Shown here one piece after another: positions 38,686-49,460 of a DNA stretch of 64,000 bases; within the stretch, counting starts at the first letter, position 1, and every line of letters begins with the position of its first letter. The DNA is from QHXW01 sp963768075 (lineage in GTDB: Bacteria; Acidobacteriota; Terriglobia; Bryobacterales; Bryobacteraceae): NCBI GenBank assembly GCA_963768075.1, contig CAVYHD010000033.1, forward strand, positions 620,001 through 684,000, given 5' to 3'. The position numbers were made by a program, and so were the translations under genes. The notes under the pieces are model-generated. The model did no database searches, had not been told where the DNA came from, and worked only from the letters and a program-made list of their open reading frames with translations.

Positions 38686-40758
38686 AACGCCGCGATTTCT
38701 ACCTGTCGCTTTGCGTGCTCGCTCTCTTCGTGCAACTCGTCAGCCATCCGCACGGAAATCTGCAACTCGCCTACATCGGCCCTGGCGCCGGATTTGCGTT
38801 TCTCGGCTCGTTCCTCACGCTGCTCACTTCGCTCGTGCTGAGCGTCGTCTCGCTTCTCGCGTGGCCGTTCCGCATGCTTTGGCTGCTCGTGAGACGAACG
38901 CAGGGATACCGTAAAGCTCGCGTGAAGAAAGTCATCTTTCTCGGGCTGGACGGTTTTGACCCTGGCCTTGCCGAGCGCTTCATGGCCGAGGGCAAGCTGC
39001 CCGAATCTGAGCCGCCTCAAAGAGCAGGGCTCGTATACGAAACTCCGCACAACATTCCCTGCGCTCTCGCCGGTGGCATGGTCCACGTTTGCCACGGGCG
39101 TGAATCCTGCCAAGCACAATATTTTCGATTTTCTGAATCGTGATCTGAAGACGTATGTGCCGGAGTTGGCATCGTCGAAAGTGCGTCCGCCCCATCGCGT
39201 GCTCAGCCTCGGCAAATGGCGTATTCCCCTGTCGCGGCCGTCAGTCGAAATGCGCCGCAAGAGCGAGCCCTTCTGGAAGATTCTTGGCCGGCACTCCATC
39301 GGCTGCACGATTCTGCGCGTGCCGATCACGTTTCCGCCCGACGAATTCAATGGCCGTCTCCTTTCCGCTATGAGCACACCGGATCTTCGCGGCACGCAGG
39401 GGAGTTTCTCGCATTTTTCGACACACGTGCAGAGCGGCCACGTCGAGGGCGGCACTCGCTATCCACTGCGGCGCGCGGGGGATTCCCTGGAGGGCGACCT
39501 GCAAGGCCCGGAAAATTCGTTCGTTGAGGACAGCGGCGCCATGCGCATCCCATTCCGCATCCTTCACCCGGAAGATCCCGAACGCGCGAGCATCGAGGTG
39601 CAGGGCGAATCCTACCGACTGCGGCCGGGAGATTACACGCCCTGGGTGCACCTGCGGTTTCACGGCGGCCTTGGTGTTTCCGTTCACGGCATCGCCCGGT
39701 TCCTACTAACCGAAACCGCGCCTGAGATCTCGCTCTACTGCACACCGATTCAAATCGATCCCGAAAGCCCCGCGCTGCCCATCAGCCAGCCCGCGTACTA
39801 CGCCATCTACCTCTCCAAGCTTCTCGGCACGTACGCCACGCTCGGCATGGCTGAGGATACCTGGGCACTCAACGAGGGCGCCATCGACGATGACGCTTTC
39901 CTCCAGCAAGCCGAATTGATCAAGTGCGAGCGCGAATCCATGTTTCTCAGTGCGCTGGAGCATACCCGCCGCGGCTTGGTGGCGTGTGTGTTCGACACTA
40001 CTGACCGTGTACAGCATATGTTCTATCGCCATCTCGACGCGGGCGATGGCCGGGTGATCGAAGCTCTGTACCGTGACATGGACCGCCTGGTGGGCGAGAC
40101 AACGAAGTACGTGGACGACCACACCGCTTTATTTGTTCTCTCTGACCATGGTTTCTGCTCGTTCAAGCGCGGCGTCAATCTGAACTCCTGGCTGCACCAG
40201 AACGGTTATCTCGCGTTGCTCGATGGCGCGCATGAAAGCGGAGACTACTTCGAAGGCATTGACTGGAGCCGAACCCGCGCTTATACATTTGGGCTGGGCG
40301 GCCTGTACTTGAATCTGAAGGGCCGGGAAGCGAACGGCGCGGTCGATCCAAAAGACGCCGCCGCGTTGCGCCAGGAACTGATCGGGAAGCTCACCAACCT
40401 GCGCGACGAAGAAACCGGTCAGATCGGCATCCGTAATGTCTACGCCTCGGGAGCGCTCTATCAAGGTCCGTATCTGAACGCCGCGCCGGATTTCATCGTC
40501 GGGTACGCGGCGGGGTACCGTACCTCCTGGGAAGCCGCGGTCGGCAAAGTGGCTGCGCGCGTTTTCGAGGACAACAAGAAAGCCTGGAGCGGCGACCACT
40601 GCGTCGATCCGCTGTTGGTTCCCGGCGTGCTATTTTCCAACCGCAAAGTCCAGGCAGAAGATCCGGGCATCGAAGATATGGCGCCCACGGCCCTCGATTT
40701 GTTCGGAATCCAGCCGCCCTCCTGGATGGAGGGTAAGTCCGTTTTCCGCTTTGCCTGA
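38682..40758 (+). CDS. Type I phosphodiesterase/nucleotide pyrophosphatase-like membrane protein, one frameshift
   Basis: The N-terminus has two or three membrane helices (YLSLCVLALFVQLV, FAFLGSFLTLLTSLVL). The catalytic domain opens VIFLGLDGFDPGLAERFM. Nucleophile and metal blocks FPALSPVAWSTFATGVNP, VLSDHGFCSFKRGV and WSGDHCVDPLLVPGVLF follow. An extra G at about 39003 shifts the frame; removing it joins GKLP to NLSRLKEQGSYTKL and gives about 692 residues. It is coupled to the sulfatase-like gene by ATGA. The substrate is unknown. Similar two-enzyme sets in Acidobacteria and Planctomycetes suggest work on a cell-envelope phospho-compound. Confidence 0.8.
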
Positions 40759-40794
40759 CGGTCCGCAGAAAATAGTTTTCAGGAGTCATGCATC

Positions 40795-40983
40795 ATGAAA
40801 ACCGCTGTCAAGCTCAATAAAGCCTTGGTCCAGAGAGCCTCTCGCATCGCCGAGCATGCGGGCTATAGCTCGGTTGAGGAGTTTATCGAGCACATCATCG
40901 AAAAAGAGCTCGCGCACTTCGAGGATTCTGATTCGAAAGAGGAAGTGGTCAAGAAACTCAAAGGGCTGGGCTATCTGGAGTGA
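40795..40983 (+). CDS. Small ribbon-helix-helix-like protein
   Basis: A 62-residue protein (MKTAVKLNKALVQRASRIAEHAG then SSVEEFIEHIIEKELAHFE). The short beta strand followed by two helices is compatible with a ribbon-helix-helix fold, as in antitoxins and small regulators. The ATG is preceded by aggag. It overlaps the following membrane protein gene as GTGA. No toxin-like gene is next to it, so it may instead be a small partner of the membrane complex. Confidence 0.65.
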   Translation: MKTAVKLNKALVQRASRIAEHAGYSSVEEFIEHIIEKELAHFEDSDSKEEVVKKLKGLGYLE

Positions 40984-41729
40984 CGGACATCGACCTCGGC
41001 ATCGCGGCGCTCGCCAGCCTCGTCCCGATTAGCGTTCTCGCCGGCATCGGGATGCTGCTGGTATTCCGCCACGCATCCGATCCGGTAGCCGTGCGCCGCG
41101 CCAAAGGCATCGCTCAGGCGCACTTGTTGGAATTCCGTCTCTTCATGGACGATCCCCTGCTCATCTTGCGGGCTCAGCGTGATCTGCTGGCCGCCAATCT
41201 TCGATTCATGAAACTGATGCTGCGCCCGTTCCTGTGGATGTTGCTCCCCATGGGTTTGCTGCTCGCCGGTCTTGAGGCCTTCTACGGCCATGCACCGCTC
41301 GCCGTGGGTCAACCTGCGATTATTACCACACAAGTAAAGGATGCTGCCGGCCCGTTCGAGCTTAAAGCGCCCGTGGAGGTTGCCGTCGAGACGCCTCCCG
41401 TGCATGTGCTGGCCGAAAACCAGGTAACCTGGCGCATCCGCCCGCTGTGCGTTGCCACTGCCGAGTTACAAATCACGCACAATGGTAAGTCGTTCGGCAA
41501 GAGGATTTCCGCAGGCCACGGTTTCCACTTCCTTTCGGAACGCCGGGGATCGCTCCTGAATCTCTTGTTGTACCCCACCGAGGCGCCGTTGTCAGACAAT
41601 GAGATCGAATGGATCGAGATTCGGTACCCGGAAACAACGATCCTGCATCTCCATTGGCTCATCTGGTTCTTCGCCATCTCAGCAATCACCGCGCTGGCAT
41701 TGCGCCGGCGGTTTCACGCGGCATTCTGA
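40980..41729 (+). CDS. Uncharacterised membrane protein of the phosphodiesterase operon
   Basis: A 249-residue protein starting with GTG at the overlapping stop of the small upstream gene. It has an N-terminal hydrophobic helix (IAALASLVPISVLAGIGMLLVF), a second in PFLWMLLPMGLLLAGLEAF, a soluble central domain of about 110 residues with beta character, and a C-terminal helix LHWLIWFFAISAITALAL. The central part is probably periplasmic. The N-terminal half, with a helical pair between membrane segments, faintly recalls YidC/EMC3-type insertases, but I would not assign that. It ends the operon. Confidence 0.6.
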   Translation: MTDIDLGIAALASLVPISVLAGIGMLLVFRHASDPVAVRRAKGIAQAHLLEFRLFMDDPLLILRAQRDLLAANLRFMKLMLRPFLWMLLPMGLLLAGLEAFYGHAPLAVGQPAIITTQVKDAAGPFELKAPVEVAVETPPVHVLAENQVTWRIRPLCVATAELQITHNGKSFGKRISAGHGFHFLSERRGSLLNLLLYPTEAPLSDNEIEWIEIRYPETTILHLHWLIWFFAISAITALALRRRFHAAF

Positions 41730-41846
41730 TGCCGAAAACAAGCGACGCTCAACCTTGCTCCTGGTGAGCATAACGCGCCGACTACTAACACAAGAGGCCG
41801 GAGCGAGTTCCGAGCTGACCAGTGGCTGATTATAGGAGGCTGCGTC

Positions 41847-41988
41847 TGGCGGAGAGGGGGGATTCGAATCCGTTTCCGAGCTGAGCTGACGCTAAGTTAC
41901 AGATTATGAGTTGCCGGGTCTCCCAGTAGTGCCACGGCTGCGGCGCGGTCTTGCACGATATTGCACGACAGAGGCAGCCTGGATTCCT
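41847..41988. repeat. Direct repeat copy 1 with tRNA-Ser 3' end (att-like)
   Basis: This 142-bp element is repeated at 54830-54970 in the same orientation with four substitutions and one indel in a G run. Its first ~24 bp (41847-41870) copy the 3' end of tRNA-Ser, including CCA and T-arm, as found at 56756. The remaining ~118 bp are not part of the tRNA and contain the direct repeat TTGCACGA-ta-TTGCACGA at about 41960. The arrangement is that of an attachment site left by a tyrosine integrase using the tRNA 3' end. Confidence 0.75.
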
Positions 41989-42472
41989 AGATCGACCACG
42001 CCATTCGTGCTGGTAAGCTAGGTAGCGATGACAAGCAATGCGTAAGCGACGAGGGTCGAACAAGACGGAGAGATACTTCCTTTGCCTGGCCGACGCCCCC
42101 ACGCCCAACTTGCAAAGATGCCGAGACCAGACACCGCCTCGTCCAACAAGTGGTTTGTCCCGTGAGTCCTCGAGTGCCTTTCGGATAATCAAACCTGCGA
42201 TAGCTTCTGTCCATAGGTGTAGCCGGGGGCCTTCGAAGGCAGGACATTAAGTACCGCCCAATTCGACGACTCTCCGCGGCAGGATCTGAAGTCGGTTGAA
42301 ATTTCCCTGGTCGGCGTCGGAGAGTTTTCGGGTGGCCTCGGCTGAGTCCTGAATGGATCCAGGATGGGCAGCTTCACTTGCCCAAAGAACCGACACGGCC
42401 GGGCATCTTCCTGAGGCAGCGTACGTCGCAAGGAACCAGGACGTGAACGTCGCTGTAGCGTTGGGAGCTGGC
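41989..42472. other. Non-coding or degraded stretch next to repeat copy 1
   Basis: Between the repeat and the stop of the gluconate-dehydrogenase-like gene, no frame gives a recognisable protein. Short open frames on the minus strand, for example a Ser/Arg-rich one near 41830-42192, look like degraded coding DNA. The stretch just inside an att-like site is where an integrase gene would be expected; none is readable. Confidence 0.5.
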
Positions 42473-42976
42473 CTAGTGTTCACATCCCGGAAAGCTGCCG
42501 CGCACGTGCCCACCTTGATAACCCAATTCGTGTCTAAGTCCAATTTCGGATGTGTAGTAGCCTTCGAGGGTTATGCGCCGCATATCGGCAAAAAAGTGCT
42601 CCGCGGGGGTGGAAGGATCGTCGGCTTTGGCCGCGAGCATTGCGAACTCCTCCGAATCTGTCGCTTTCGGCACTGACTGAAATGCCGTGAGGCGTGTGCG
42701 CCACAAAGCCTGGGTTTGGGCCGAACTGTTGGCGACTACCAGATCAATGTAATCGGCGACGCGTACCGCGTGGGCGCCGGGAGAGTGGCCGTCGCCGGGC
42801 AGTATCAGTTCAGCCACTTGGTCAATTAGGGCGTATTCGCGAGGTTGGAAAAACTTGGAAACGTACTTGTCGGGACTGACGGCAATTTGATGCAGCTCAT
42901 GTTGTGCTTCGAGCAGGCGCCCAGGGACAACTCCGGCGGCCAGAAGCGTAAGTACCTGTCTGCGGTCGAATGACAT
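42473..42976 (-). CDS. Gluconate 2-dehydrogenase subunit 3 family protein
   Basis: A 167-residue protein with an N-terminal export signal (RRQVLTLLAAGVVPG; only two adjacent Arg) and the family block FFQPREYALIDQVAELILPGDGHSPGAHAVRVADYIDL. In gluconate and related dehydrogenases this subunit pairs with a GMC-type flavoprotein and helps export it. Here the GMC gene lies just upstream, with its last codons carrying the ribosome site of this gene. Substrate specificity is unknown. Confidence 0.85.
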   Translation of the reverse strand: MSFDRRQVLTLLAAGVVPGRLLEAQHELHQIAVSPDKYVSKFFQPREYALIDQVAELILPGDGHSPGAHAVRVADYIDLVVANSSAQTQALWRTRLTAFQSVPKATDSEEFAMLAAKADDPSTPAEHFFADMRRITLEGYYTSEIGLRHELGYQGGHVRGSFPGCEH

Positions 42977-42979
42977 GGA

Positions 42980-44653
42980 TTAAAGCTCTCCTTTCTTCAT
43001 TTGGTCTGCCAGATAGTCGGAAGCGCGCCACGAGAGCGCCATAATCCACGTTGTAATCCCATGCGTTCCGGGACTGGTGACGAAACAACTGGCATCGGTC
43101 ACAAATAAGTTCCTCACATCATGCGACTGGCAGAACGGATTCAGGACACTGGACTTCGGATCCGTCCCCATGCGGCAGGCACCCGCCTCATGGGTCGCAT
43201 CGCCCATCGGTTCCACGAACTTCTTGTATGGCAGGATCTCAGCGTCACAGGCGCGCATCACCTGTTCGATCCAGCCATACGCGTCGTCCATCATTTTGAT
43301 GTCGTTGTCGCTTGTCGACACGTGAAAACGGACTTGCGGAATACCGAAACGATCCTTGTTGTTCGGGTCGATTTCGAAGTAGTTGTTAAAATCGGCGAGC
43401 CGCTCGCCGTAGCCGCGAAAGGAAAGGGTCGCTCCGTAGTCTTGGCGGATCTGTTTTTTCAGGGCGGCGCCCCATGTGGTAGCACCACCCGAACTCGAAA
43501 TGCCACGGCCGAAGCCGGTGCCGCCGAGCAGAAAATAGCCGCCATAGTAATCGTTCTTGCGCCGATAGTTGAAGCGGGGAATGGTGACATGACCACCACC
43601 AGCGCCATCTTCATCGACTCGTTTGCGATTTCTCATCAGCGGCATTACGCCAGTGACGGGACCCGACTTGGTGGTGTCCATCAGGAAATGGCCCATGAGG
43701 CCGCTTGAATTGCCAAGACCATTCGGATGCTGCTGCGATTTGGAATTGAGGAGAATGCGTCCGCTTTCGACAGTGCTCGCAGCCAGCACGACAGCCCGGG
43801 CATTTACTTCGTTATATTGCTGGCTTAACGTGTCGAAGAACGAAACGCCGCGCGCCAAGCCTTCATTGTTCGTGAGTACTTGATAAACGGCCGCATTCGT
43901 GCGCAGGGTGAAGTTGCTCTGCTTCAGGAGCGTGGGGATCAAGACATCGAGAGACGAGAATCGCGCCCGAACGTCGCAGCCGTTGCCGCATGCGCCGCAA
44001 TAGTGGCAAGCCGGACGGCCGTCATATGGGACGCTCAGCACTGCGGTGCGCTCGTGCAGCACGGGAACGCCGACCTTCTTGGCGCGTTCCATCAGCAACA
44101 GTTCTCCGCAGCGCAGGTTATGCGGCGGGCCGCAATACACGCCGTCGGGCATGTTGTAGTAGTTGTCTTTGCTGCCGACGATCCCCACCAGGCGCTCGGC
44201 TTTCTCGTAATAGGGATCGATATCTTCGTAATCGATGGGCCAGTCATCCGCGTACCCTTGCCGCGTCTTGGATTTGAAGTCGAGCGGACCATGACGGAAG
44301 CAGCTGCGGCCCCAGGTGTTGGTGCGCCCTCCAACCGCACGTAGACGTGTCCAGTGGAACTTGTCTATGGATTCGTACGATTCCTTCCTGGGATTCGTGT
44401 ACAAGTGTGCTGTATATTCGTTGATCTTCCAGAGCCCATCGTATTCGCCGGGTTTCCCATGCCCGCGAAATGGTAGTTCCCAGGGCATGGTATGTGTGAG
44501 AAAGTCTTTGGGCGGATTCAGCATGCGTCCCGCTTCGAGCAGGAGCACCCTCATTCCGTGGTTCACCAACACATAGGCGGCAGTGGCTCCGCCCGCACCG
44601 GAACCGACCACGACGGCATCGTAGGTTTCTTTTGTCTGGGCAAGGTAAGACAC
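42980..44653 (-). CDS. GMC family FAD-dependent oxidoreductase
   Basis: A 557-residue glucose-methanol-choline oxidoreductase starting with GTG (MSYLAQTKET). The dinucleotide-binding motif is VVVGSGAGGATAAYVLV, and the four-cysteine insert CHYCGACGNGC is typical of gluconate-dehydrogenase-type flavoproteins. The catalytic His lies in VTSPGTHGITTWIMALS at the C-terminus. It likely oxidises a sugar alcohol or aldose in the periplasm together with subunit 3 encoded 3 bp downstream. Its start is divergent from a TonB receptor gene. Confidence 0.9.
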   Translation of the reverse strand: MSYLAQTKETYDAVVVGSGAGGATAAYVLVNHGMRVLLLEAGRMLNPPKDFLTHTMPWELPFRGHGKPGEYDGLWKINEYTAHLYTNPRKESYESIDKFHWTRLRAVGGRTNTWGRSCFRHGPLDFKSKTRQGYADDWPIDYEDIDPYYEKAERLVGIVGSKDNYYNMPDGVYCGPPHNLRCGELLLMERAKKVGVPVLHERTAVLSVPYDGRPACHYCGACGNGCDVRARFSSLDVLIPTLLKQSNFTLRTNAAVYQVLTNNEGLARGVSFFDTLSQQYNEVNARAVVLAASTVESGRILLNSKSQQHPNGLGNSSGLMGHFLMDTTKSGPVTGVMPLMRNRKRVDEDGAGGGHVTIPRFNYRRKNDYYGGYFLLGGTGFGRGISSSGGATTWGAALKKQIRQDYGATLSFRGYGERLADFNNYFEIDPNNKDRFGIPQVRFHVSTSDNDIKMMDDAYGWIEQVMRACDAEILPYKKFVEPMGDATHEAGACRMGTDPKSSVLNPFCQSHDVRNLFVTDASCFVTSPGTHGITTWIMALSWRASDYLADQMKKGEL

Positions 44654-44743
44654 AGGTTTCTTGCATTCTACACGGTGCTGGCACGCTGCAATCTACGTCT
44701 CGGGGCATTCTTTTCACCGTGAAACGAACCTCGAACCCACGTA

Positions 44744-44772
44744 TTGCAATTCACCTTTGCTGGCCGTATAAA
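44744..44772 (+). promoter_or_regulatory. Sigma-70-type promoter for the TonB receptor
   Basis: TTGCAA (44744-44749) and TATAAA (44767-44772) are separated by exactly 17 bp, a near-consensus sigma-70 pair. Transcription would begin near 44780, about 90 bp before the receptor ATG, which has its own aaggaga site at 44859. This is a by-eye call in a 218-bp divergent intergenic region. Confidence 0.5.
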
Positions 44773-44871
44773 GAATGCACCGCCAGAGGTTGCACGGCAC
44801 TTTGGGAGGGGACCCTGTCTGTTCATTGCCTCGAAACATACGGAATTTGTGTCGGCATAAGGAGACCTAAC

Positions 44872-47800
44872 ATGCTTCACTGGATGCGGCTGATTTCTGC
44901 GATTGCTTTCTTTACGATCTTTGCCGGCTCAGTTTGGAGCCAGCAGCGGAACACGGCGGGACTGTACGGCCGTGTCACGGATCAGCAAGCGGCCGGTGTC
45001 CCCGGCGCTACCGTTACGCTTCTTCAGGTCGAGACTGGCGTCGCGCGCACTGCTGAGTCCAACAGCATCGGCGAGTTCGAGTTTCCGACTATTCCCGTGG
45101 GTGTGTACAACCTGACGGTGCGAAAACAGGGTTTCACGGCAATCGAACAGAAAGGAATCGAATTGCAGGTCAACGACAATCGCCGTGTGGACCTTGCGTT
45201 GGCGGTCGGCGAGGTGAGCACCACGGTCAACGTAGACGCACAAGCAGCCTCGGTGGAAACGAGTGGCGCGACGTTGAAGGATACCGTGGACACGCAGCGC
45301 GTTGTAGATCTGCCGTTGAACGGCAGAAACCTCGCCGATCTGGCTTTCCTCGTCCCGGGAGTACAATCGGCCTCGGGCGCCGCCGGCGGAAGTGGGGATG
45401 GCGCCAAAGCGCCGGTCACTACCCGCTATTTTTCCGTCAACGGCTCACGCCAGAACGTTTTGAAATATACGCTCGACGGCGGCGATAACGAAGACACCTT
45501 GCAAAATACCGGCCTGCCGTTTCCCGTTCCCCGACGCGGTTCAGGAGTTCAGCGTCGAAACAGCGAACGCGAGCGCGGAGTTCGGACGGGCATCGGGTGG
45601 ATCCGATCAATATCGTAACCAAGAGCGGCACCAACCCTTTCCACGGAGATGCGTTCTGGTTCGTGCGCAACACGGCTTTCGACGCCAATAACTTCTTCTC
45701 ACATTCGCCCGATCAACTGAAACGCAACCAGACCGGGGGTACGGTCGGGGGTCCAGCCATCAAGAACAGGCTGTTTTTCTTCGGGGGCTACCAGCAAACC
45801 TGGTTGCGGCAGCAAAGCGGCAGCGGGACAGCTCTGAGCATGCCGGCGGCCTTTCGAACCGGAGATTTCTCCAGTCTGTTAGCCGGAGCGAACCCCGTCG
45901 TGTTGACCGATCCGACAACAGGCCAGCCGTACCCCAACAATCAAATTCCTCAGTTCGCAGTTATCACCCGCCGCACAAAACCTGCTTAAGTACGCACCCG
46001 TGCCCGGTCCGGATGGATTCGTTCACTTCGCCCTACCATCACAACAAAATGCGAAAGAGTGGATTGCGCGCGCCGATTACCGCGTCAACGACCGGAACAA
46101 CGTGTATGTCAGGCTCTATCACAACGTGAATCAATCGCCCGCGGAAATGGACGCCGGCAACATTTTTTCTAATCAGAGGGGCGTCACCGGCACGACCGAA
46201 ACCGGGACGGTGGCGGAAACTTTCACGGCGTCGCCCAACCTGGTGATCGACACTCACTTCACCGCCAACCGCTTCGGCGGCAACCGAACCAACGACTTTC
46301 CAGGCAGCATTCAGACCCTGGGTGTAAACATCAATCCCTCATCGAGCGAAATCGCCGTGGCCATCGATGGAACCAGCAACATCAACTTAAGCAGTGCGCG
46401 ACCTGCGGTTTTCGCCCGCGCAAACTTCGAACTCACCCACTCGTGGCAATGGGTCAAAGGCAGGCACAGCGTGATGTTTGGCGCTGAGATTGAGGATTCC
46501 CGCTACAACGAATACAACACCTTCCTCGGCTCGGGACAATTTCAGTTCAACGGGCGCTGGACCGGATTCGACCAGGCCGACTTCATGATTGGCGACATGT
46601 CCGATTTCCAACAAGGCAACGGCGAAATCGAGTTCAAACGTCTTCATTATTTCGGCTTCTACGCCGGCGATACCTTCCGCCTCACGCCGCGCCTCACACT
46701 CAATTACGGTCTGCGGTACGAACCGTACTTCCCCATGACTGATTTGAACGACCGGATCGCGGTGTGGGAGCAACAGGCATATGCCGCAGATTTCATTTCG
46801 CAGCATTATGTCAACGCGCCGCCGGGCTTGCTCTTCCCAGGCGATACCTTTGGGGGTGAAACAATTCCGCGAGGCGGCTACGCCAGTCAGTTGAAGGGGG
46901 TGACACCGCGGGTCGGCTTCGCCTATGACGTTTTTGGCGATGGCAAGACCAGTGTGCGCGGCGGCTACGGAATCTATTACGATACGCCCGAACTGTTCCA
47001 GCTAAACAACATGAACGATCAGGCGCCGTTCAGCTTTACCGTCGAGTTCCTCAACGGCTCCTTCGATAACCCGTACGCGGGGCGGCAACAATACAACATC
47101 TTTCCGTTTTCGGGAGATTTCAGCAAGAATTCGCCGTTTCCACTTCCCGATGACGCCGTCGCGCTGCAGCCCACCATGCCCAGAGCTTATTCGCAGAATT
47201 GGAATCTGACCGTCGAGCGTCAATTCCGTCAAGACTGGATCCTACGTCTGAGTTATGTGGGCACAAAAGGCACCCATCTTTGGGCGGATTACGACACCAA
47301 TGCACCGATTTACAACTTCGGTGAATCTCTGAGCGCCAATCAGCAGACCTATGACCCACGCCGGCCGCGTCAGCAATACGAAAGCATCGATTTGTTATTT
47401 GCGGGCCTGAACCAGTCCTATAACTCACTCCAGGTCTCGCTGAACAAGAGATTGCAACACGGCCTCAGCAATCAGCTTAGCTACACCTGGTCGAAGAACC
47501 TCGACTACATGTCGTCCAATTTCGAAGCCACTTCCAACACAATTCCCGACCCATTCGATCCTTTCCGGTTCCGGGGCCCATCGGATTTCGATCATCGCCA
47601 GCGCTTTGTGGATTCGTTTGTATGGCAGATTCCCGACGTGGGGCAAAGAATGAAATCGCAAGTCGCCAGCGCGATTCTGCGCGACTGGCAAGCCGGCGGC
47701 ATCATTACGCTCCAATCCGGCAGCCCGTTCAGCATCTATAGCACAGACGACGCGGTTGCCGGCGCCGGGACTGCCAATGCGGATGCCCTTGGACCAGTGG

Positions 47801-48162
47801 CGTTATCCAGCTCGCGGAGCCGGGGCGCACAGATCGCCGAGTTTTTTAACACCAGCGCCGTCACACAGGCTGCACCGGGCACTTACGGAACTTTGGGGCG
47901 TAATTCTCTGGTCGGCCCCGGATTCGCGAATGTGGATTTCACCGTTTCACGCGCCTTCCCGCTTCGATTCCTGGGAGAAGGCGGCAAGCTGATGTTCCGC
48001 AGCGAGTTCTTCAATTTATTCAACCGTCCGAACCTCGACAATCCGGGCGATCCGAATCTGAACAATCCTGGCAACCTCATCGGCACGGGTAGTTTCGGAC
48101 AAATCACCGCTACTGCGAACGACGCGCGCATTCTCCAGTTCTCGCTGAAAGTCTTGTTTTAA
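44872..48162 (+). CDS. Carboxypeptidase-regulatory/TonB-dependent outer membrane receptor, frame-disrupted
   Basis: An outer-membrane receptor of about 1,095 residues. A signal peptide (LISAIAFFTIFAGSVWS) is followed by a carboxypeptidase-regulatory domain, GLYGRVTDQQAAGVPGATVTLLQ, and a plug with VVDLPLNGRNLADLAFLVPGV. The Oar-like barrel contains SYTWSKNLDYMSSN, FNLFNRPNLDNPG and an aromatic C-terminus (LQFSLKVLF). Frame breaks lie near 45535, 45600 and 45950; DAVQEFSVETANASAEFGRASGG is readable between them. A good promoter and ribosome site precede it. It likely imports plant oligosaccharides for the neighbouring uronate genes, by inference from context. Confidence 0.85.
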
Positions 48163-48165
48163 AAC

Positions 48166-49401
48166 TCAGAAGTCCTGTAGCAATCCTTTTGGGTCCGGCT
48201 GCCCAGAGGATCGTACCAGGGTTACGAAGACCAACGTCGCCAGACATGGGATGATCGCGGCGCCCACAATCACCGGGGCGAACGAAGTTGTGTCAGTAAT
48301 ACGACCGATCGCGTAGGTGGAGATCATCGTACCAATGCCGGCTCCCGTTCCCGCCATCCCGGCTACCGTGCCGACGGCGCGGGAGTGAAACACGTCTGTA
48401 GGCAATGACAGGAACATAGTCGAGCATGCAGCGTAGGCGAACGAGGCATAGGCGAACAGTACCAGCGCGAGAAAGTAATTCGACGTATAGAGAACGAACG
48501 CCAGCGACACCATACTCGGCCCAAAGATAACGAGCACCGTCCGGCGCGCCCTACCGGCTGGCCAGCCGCGCGAGATCCAGTAACTGGAAAGACCGCCGCC
48601 GGCGAAATTTCCGAGATCGGCACCCAGAAACGGCATCCAGAATCCCAGGATGCTGAACTCCAGGCGGAACCCTTTGCTCGCAAGATAAAGAGCGAACCAT
48701 TCAGCGATGAAGAACCAGAACGGATCGAGCAGAAAGCGCCCAAGCACGATGCCCCAGGTCTGGCGGTAGCGCATCAGGTCGCGCCATCGCGGTGCCGAGC
48801 CGGCTTGCGGCTGGCTTGAGCGCCCATCTTGTATGTACGCCAATTCCTCAACCGATACCCTCGGGTGGCTCGCGGGATCGCGATAAAAACGCAGCCACAC
48901 GACCAGCCAGATGAGCCCCAAGCAACCCGTAAGCGCAAACGCAGGCCGCCACGTCCCCAGGAACTTATAGGCGTAAAGGACGATGAAGGGCGCGACCGCG
49001 CCGCCGATGGAGGTTCCGCTGTCGAAAAGCGCCACCGCCCAGGCGCGTTCGCGGCTCGGGAACCACTCGGCAACGGTTTTCGCGGCCCCTGGAAAATTCG
49101 GACCTTCGCCCAGCCCGAGCAGAAATCGAAAGATCCGAAAACTCGCCAGTCCTTGGGCGAAAGAGGTTGTCATGGCGACCACTGAATAGAACGCAACCAC
49201 GAGGGCAAAACCGAGACGCGAGCCCAGAACATCGATCAATCGGCCGCCGAGCCCTTGCATGATTGTGTACGCCAGGCGAAAGGCGATCAAAAGAGAAGCG
49301 AAGTCGGAGTTGGTCCAATGAAAATGGATCTTGAGAATCGGAGCGAGCGCGCTGAGCGTCTGGCGATCGATGTAATTTATGACGCTGGAGGCAAATAGCA
49401 T
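48166..49401 (-). CDS. MFS transporter, hexuronate-type (ACS family)
   Basis: A 411-residue, 12-helix major facilitator. The loop motif GGRLIDVLGSRLGFAL between helices 2 and 3, and GLGEGPNFPGAAKTVAEWFP, are typical of the anion:cation symporter family that includes hexuronate transporter ExuT. The N-terminus looks clipped: RWSIGA-type sequence continues upstream of the chosen ATG to a stop caused by an A5 run near 49436, so one base may be wrong. It follows the DegT aminotransferase gene by 59 bp. Confidence 0.85.
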   Translation of the reverse strand: MLFASSVINYIDRQTLSALAPILKIHFHWTNSDFASLLIAFRLAYTIMQGLGGRLIDVLGSRLGFALVVAFYSVVAMTTSFAQGLASFRIFRFLLGLGEGPNFPGAAKTVAEWFPSRERAWAVALFDSGTSIGGAVAPFIVLYAYKFLGTWRPAFALTGCLGLIWLVVWLRFYRDPASHPRVSVEELAYIQDGRSSQPQAGSAPRWRDLMRYRQTWGIVLGRFLLDPFWFFIAEWFALYLASKGFRLEFSILGFWMPFLGADLGNFAGGGLSSYWISRGWPAGRARRTVLVIFGPSMVSLAFVLYTSNYFLALVLFAYASFAYAACSTMFLSLPTDVFHSRAVGTVAGMAGTGAGIGTMISTYAIGRITDTTSFAPVIVGAAIIPCLATLVFVTLVRSSGQPDPKGLLQDF

Positions 49402-49460
49402 TGCCCCGATTGACCAACGGACTCTGAGCGGCGTTTTTCAGTATCGGATAGCGCCACTCG

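Noticed and set aside
40795..41729. Toxin-antitoxin pair
   Set aside because: The small RHH-like gene is followed by a large membrane protein within an enzyme operon; no toxin-like fold is present.
41847..41920. Second tRNA gene at the first repeat (and at 54830)
   Set aside because: Only the acceptor 3' strand, CCA and part of the T-arm match tRNA-Ser; no matching 5' acceptor strand, D-arm or anticodon arm is present.
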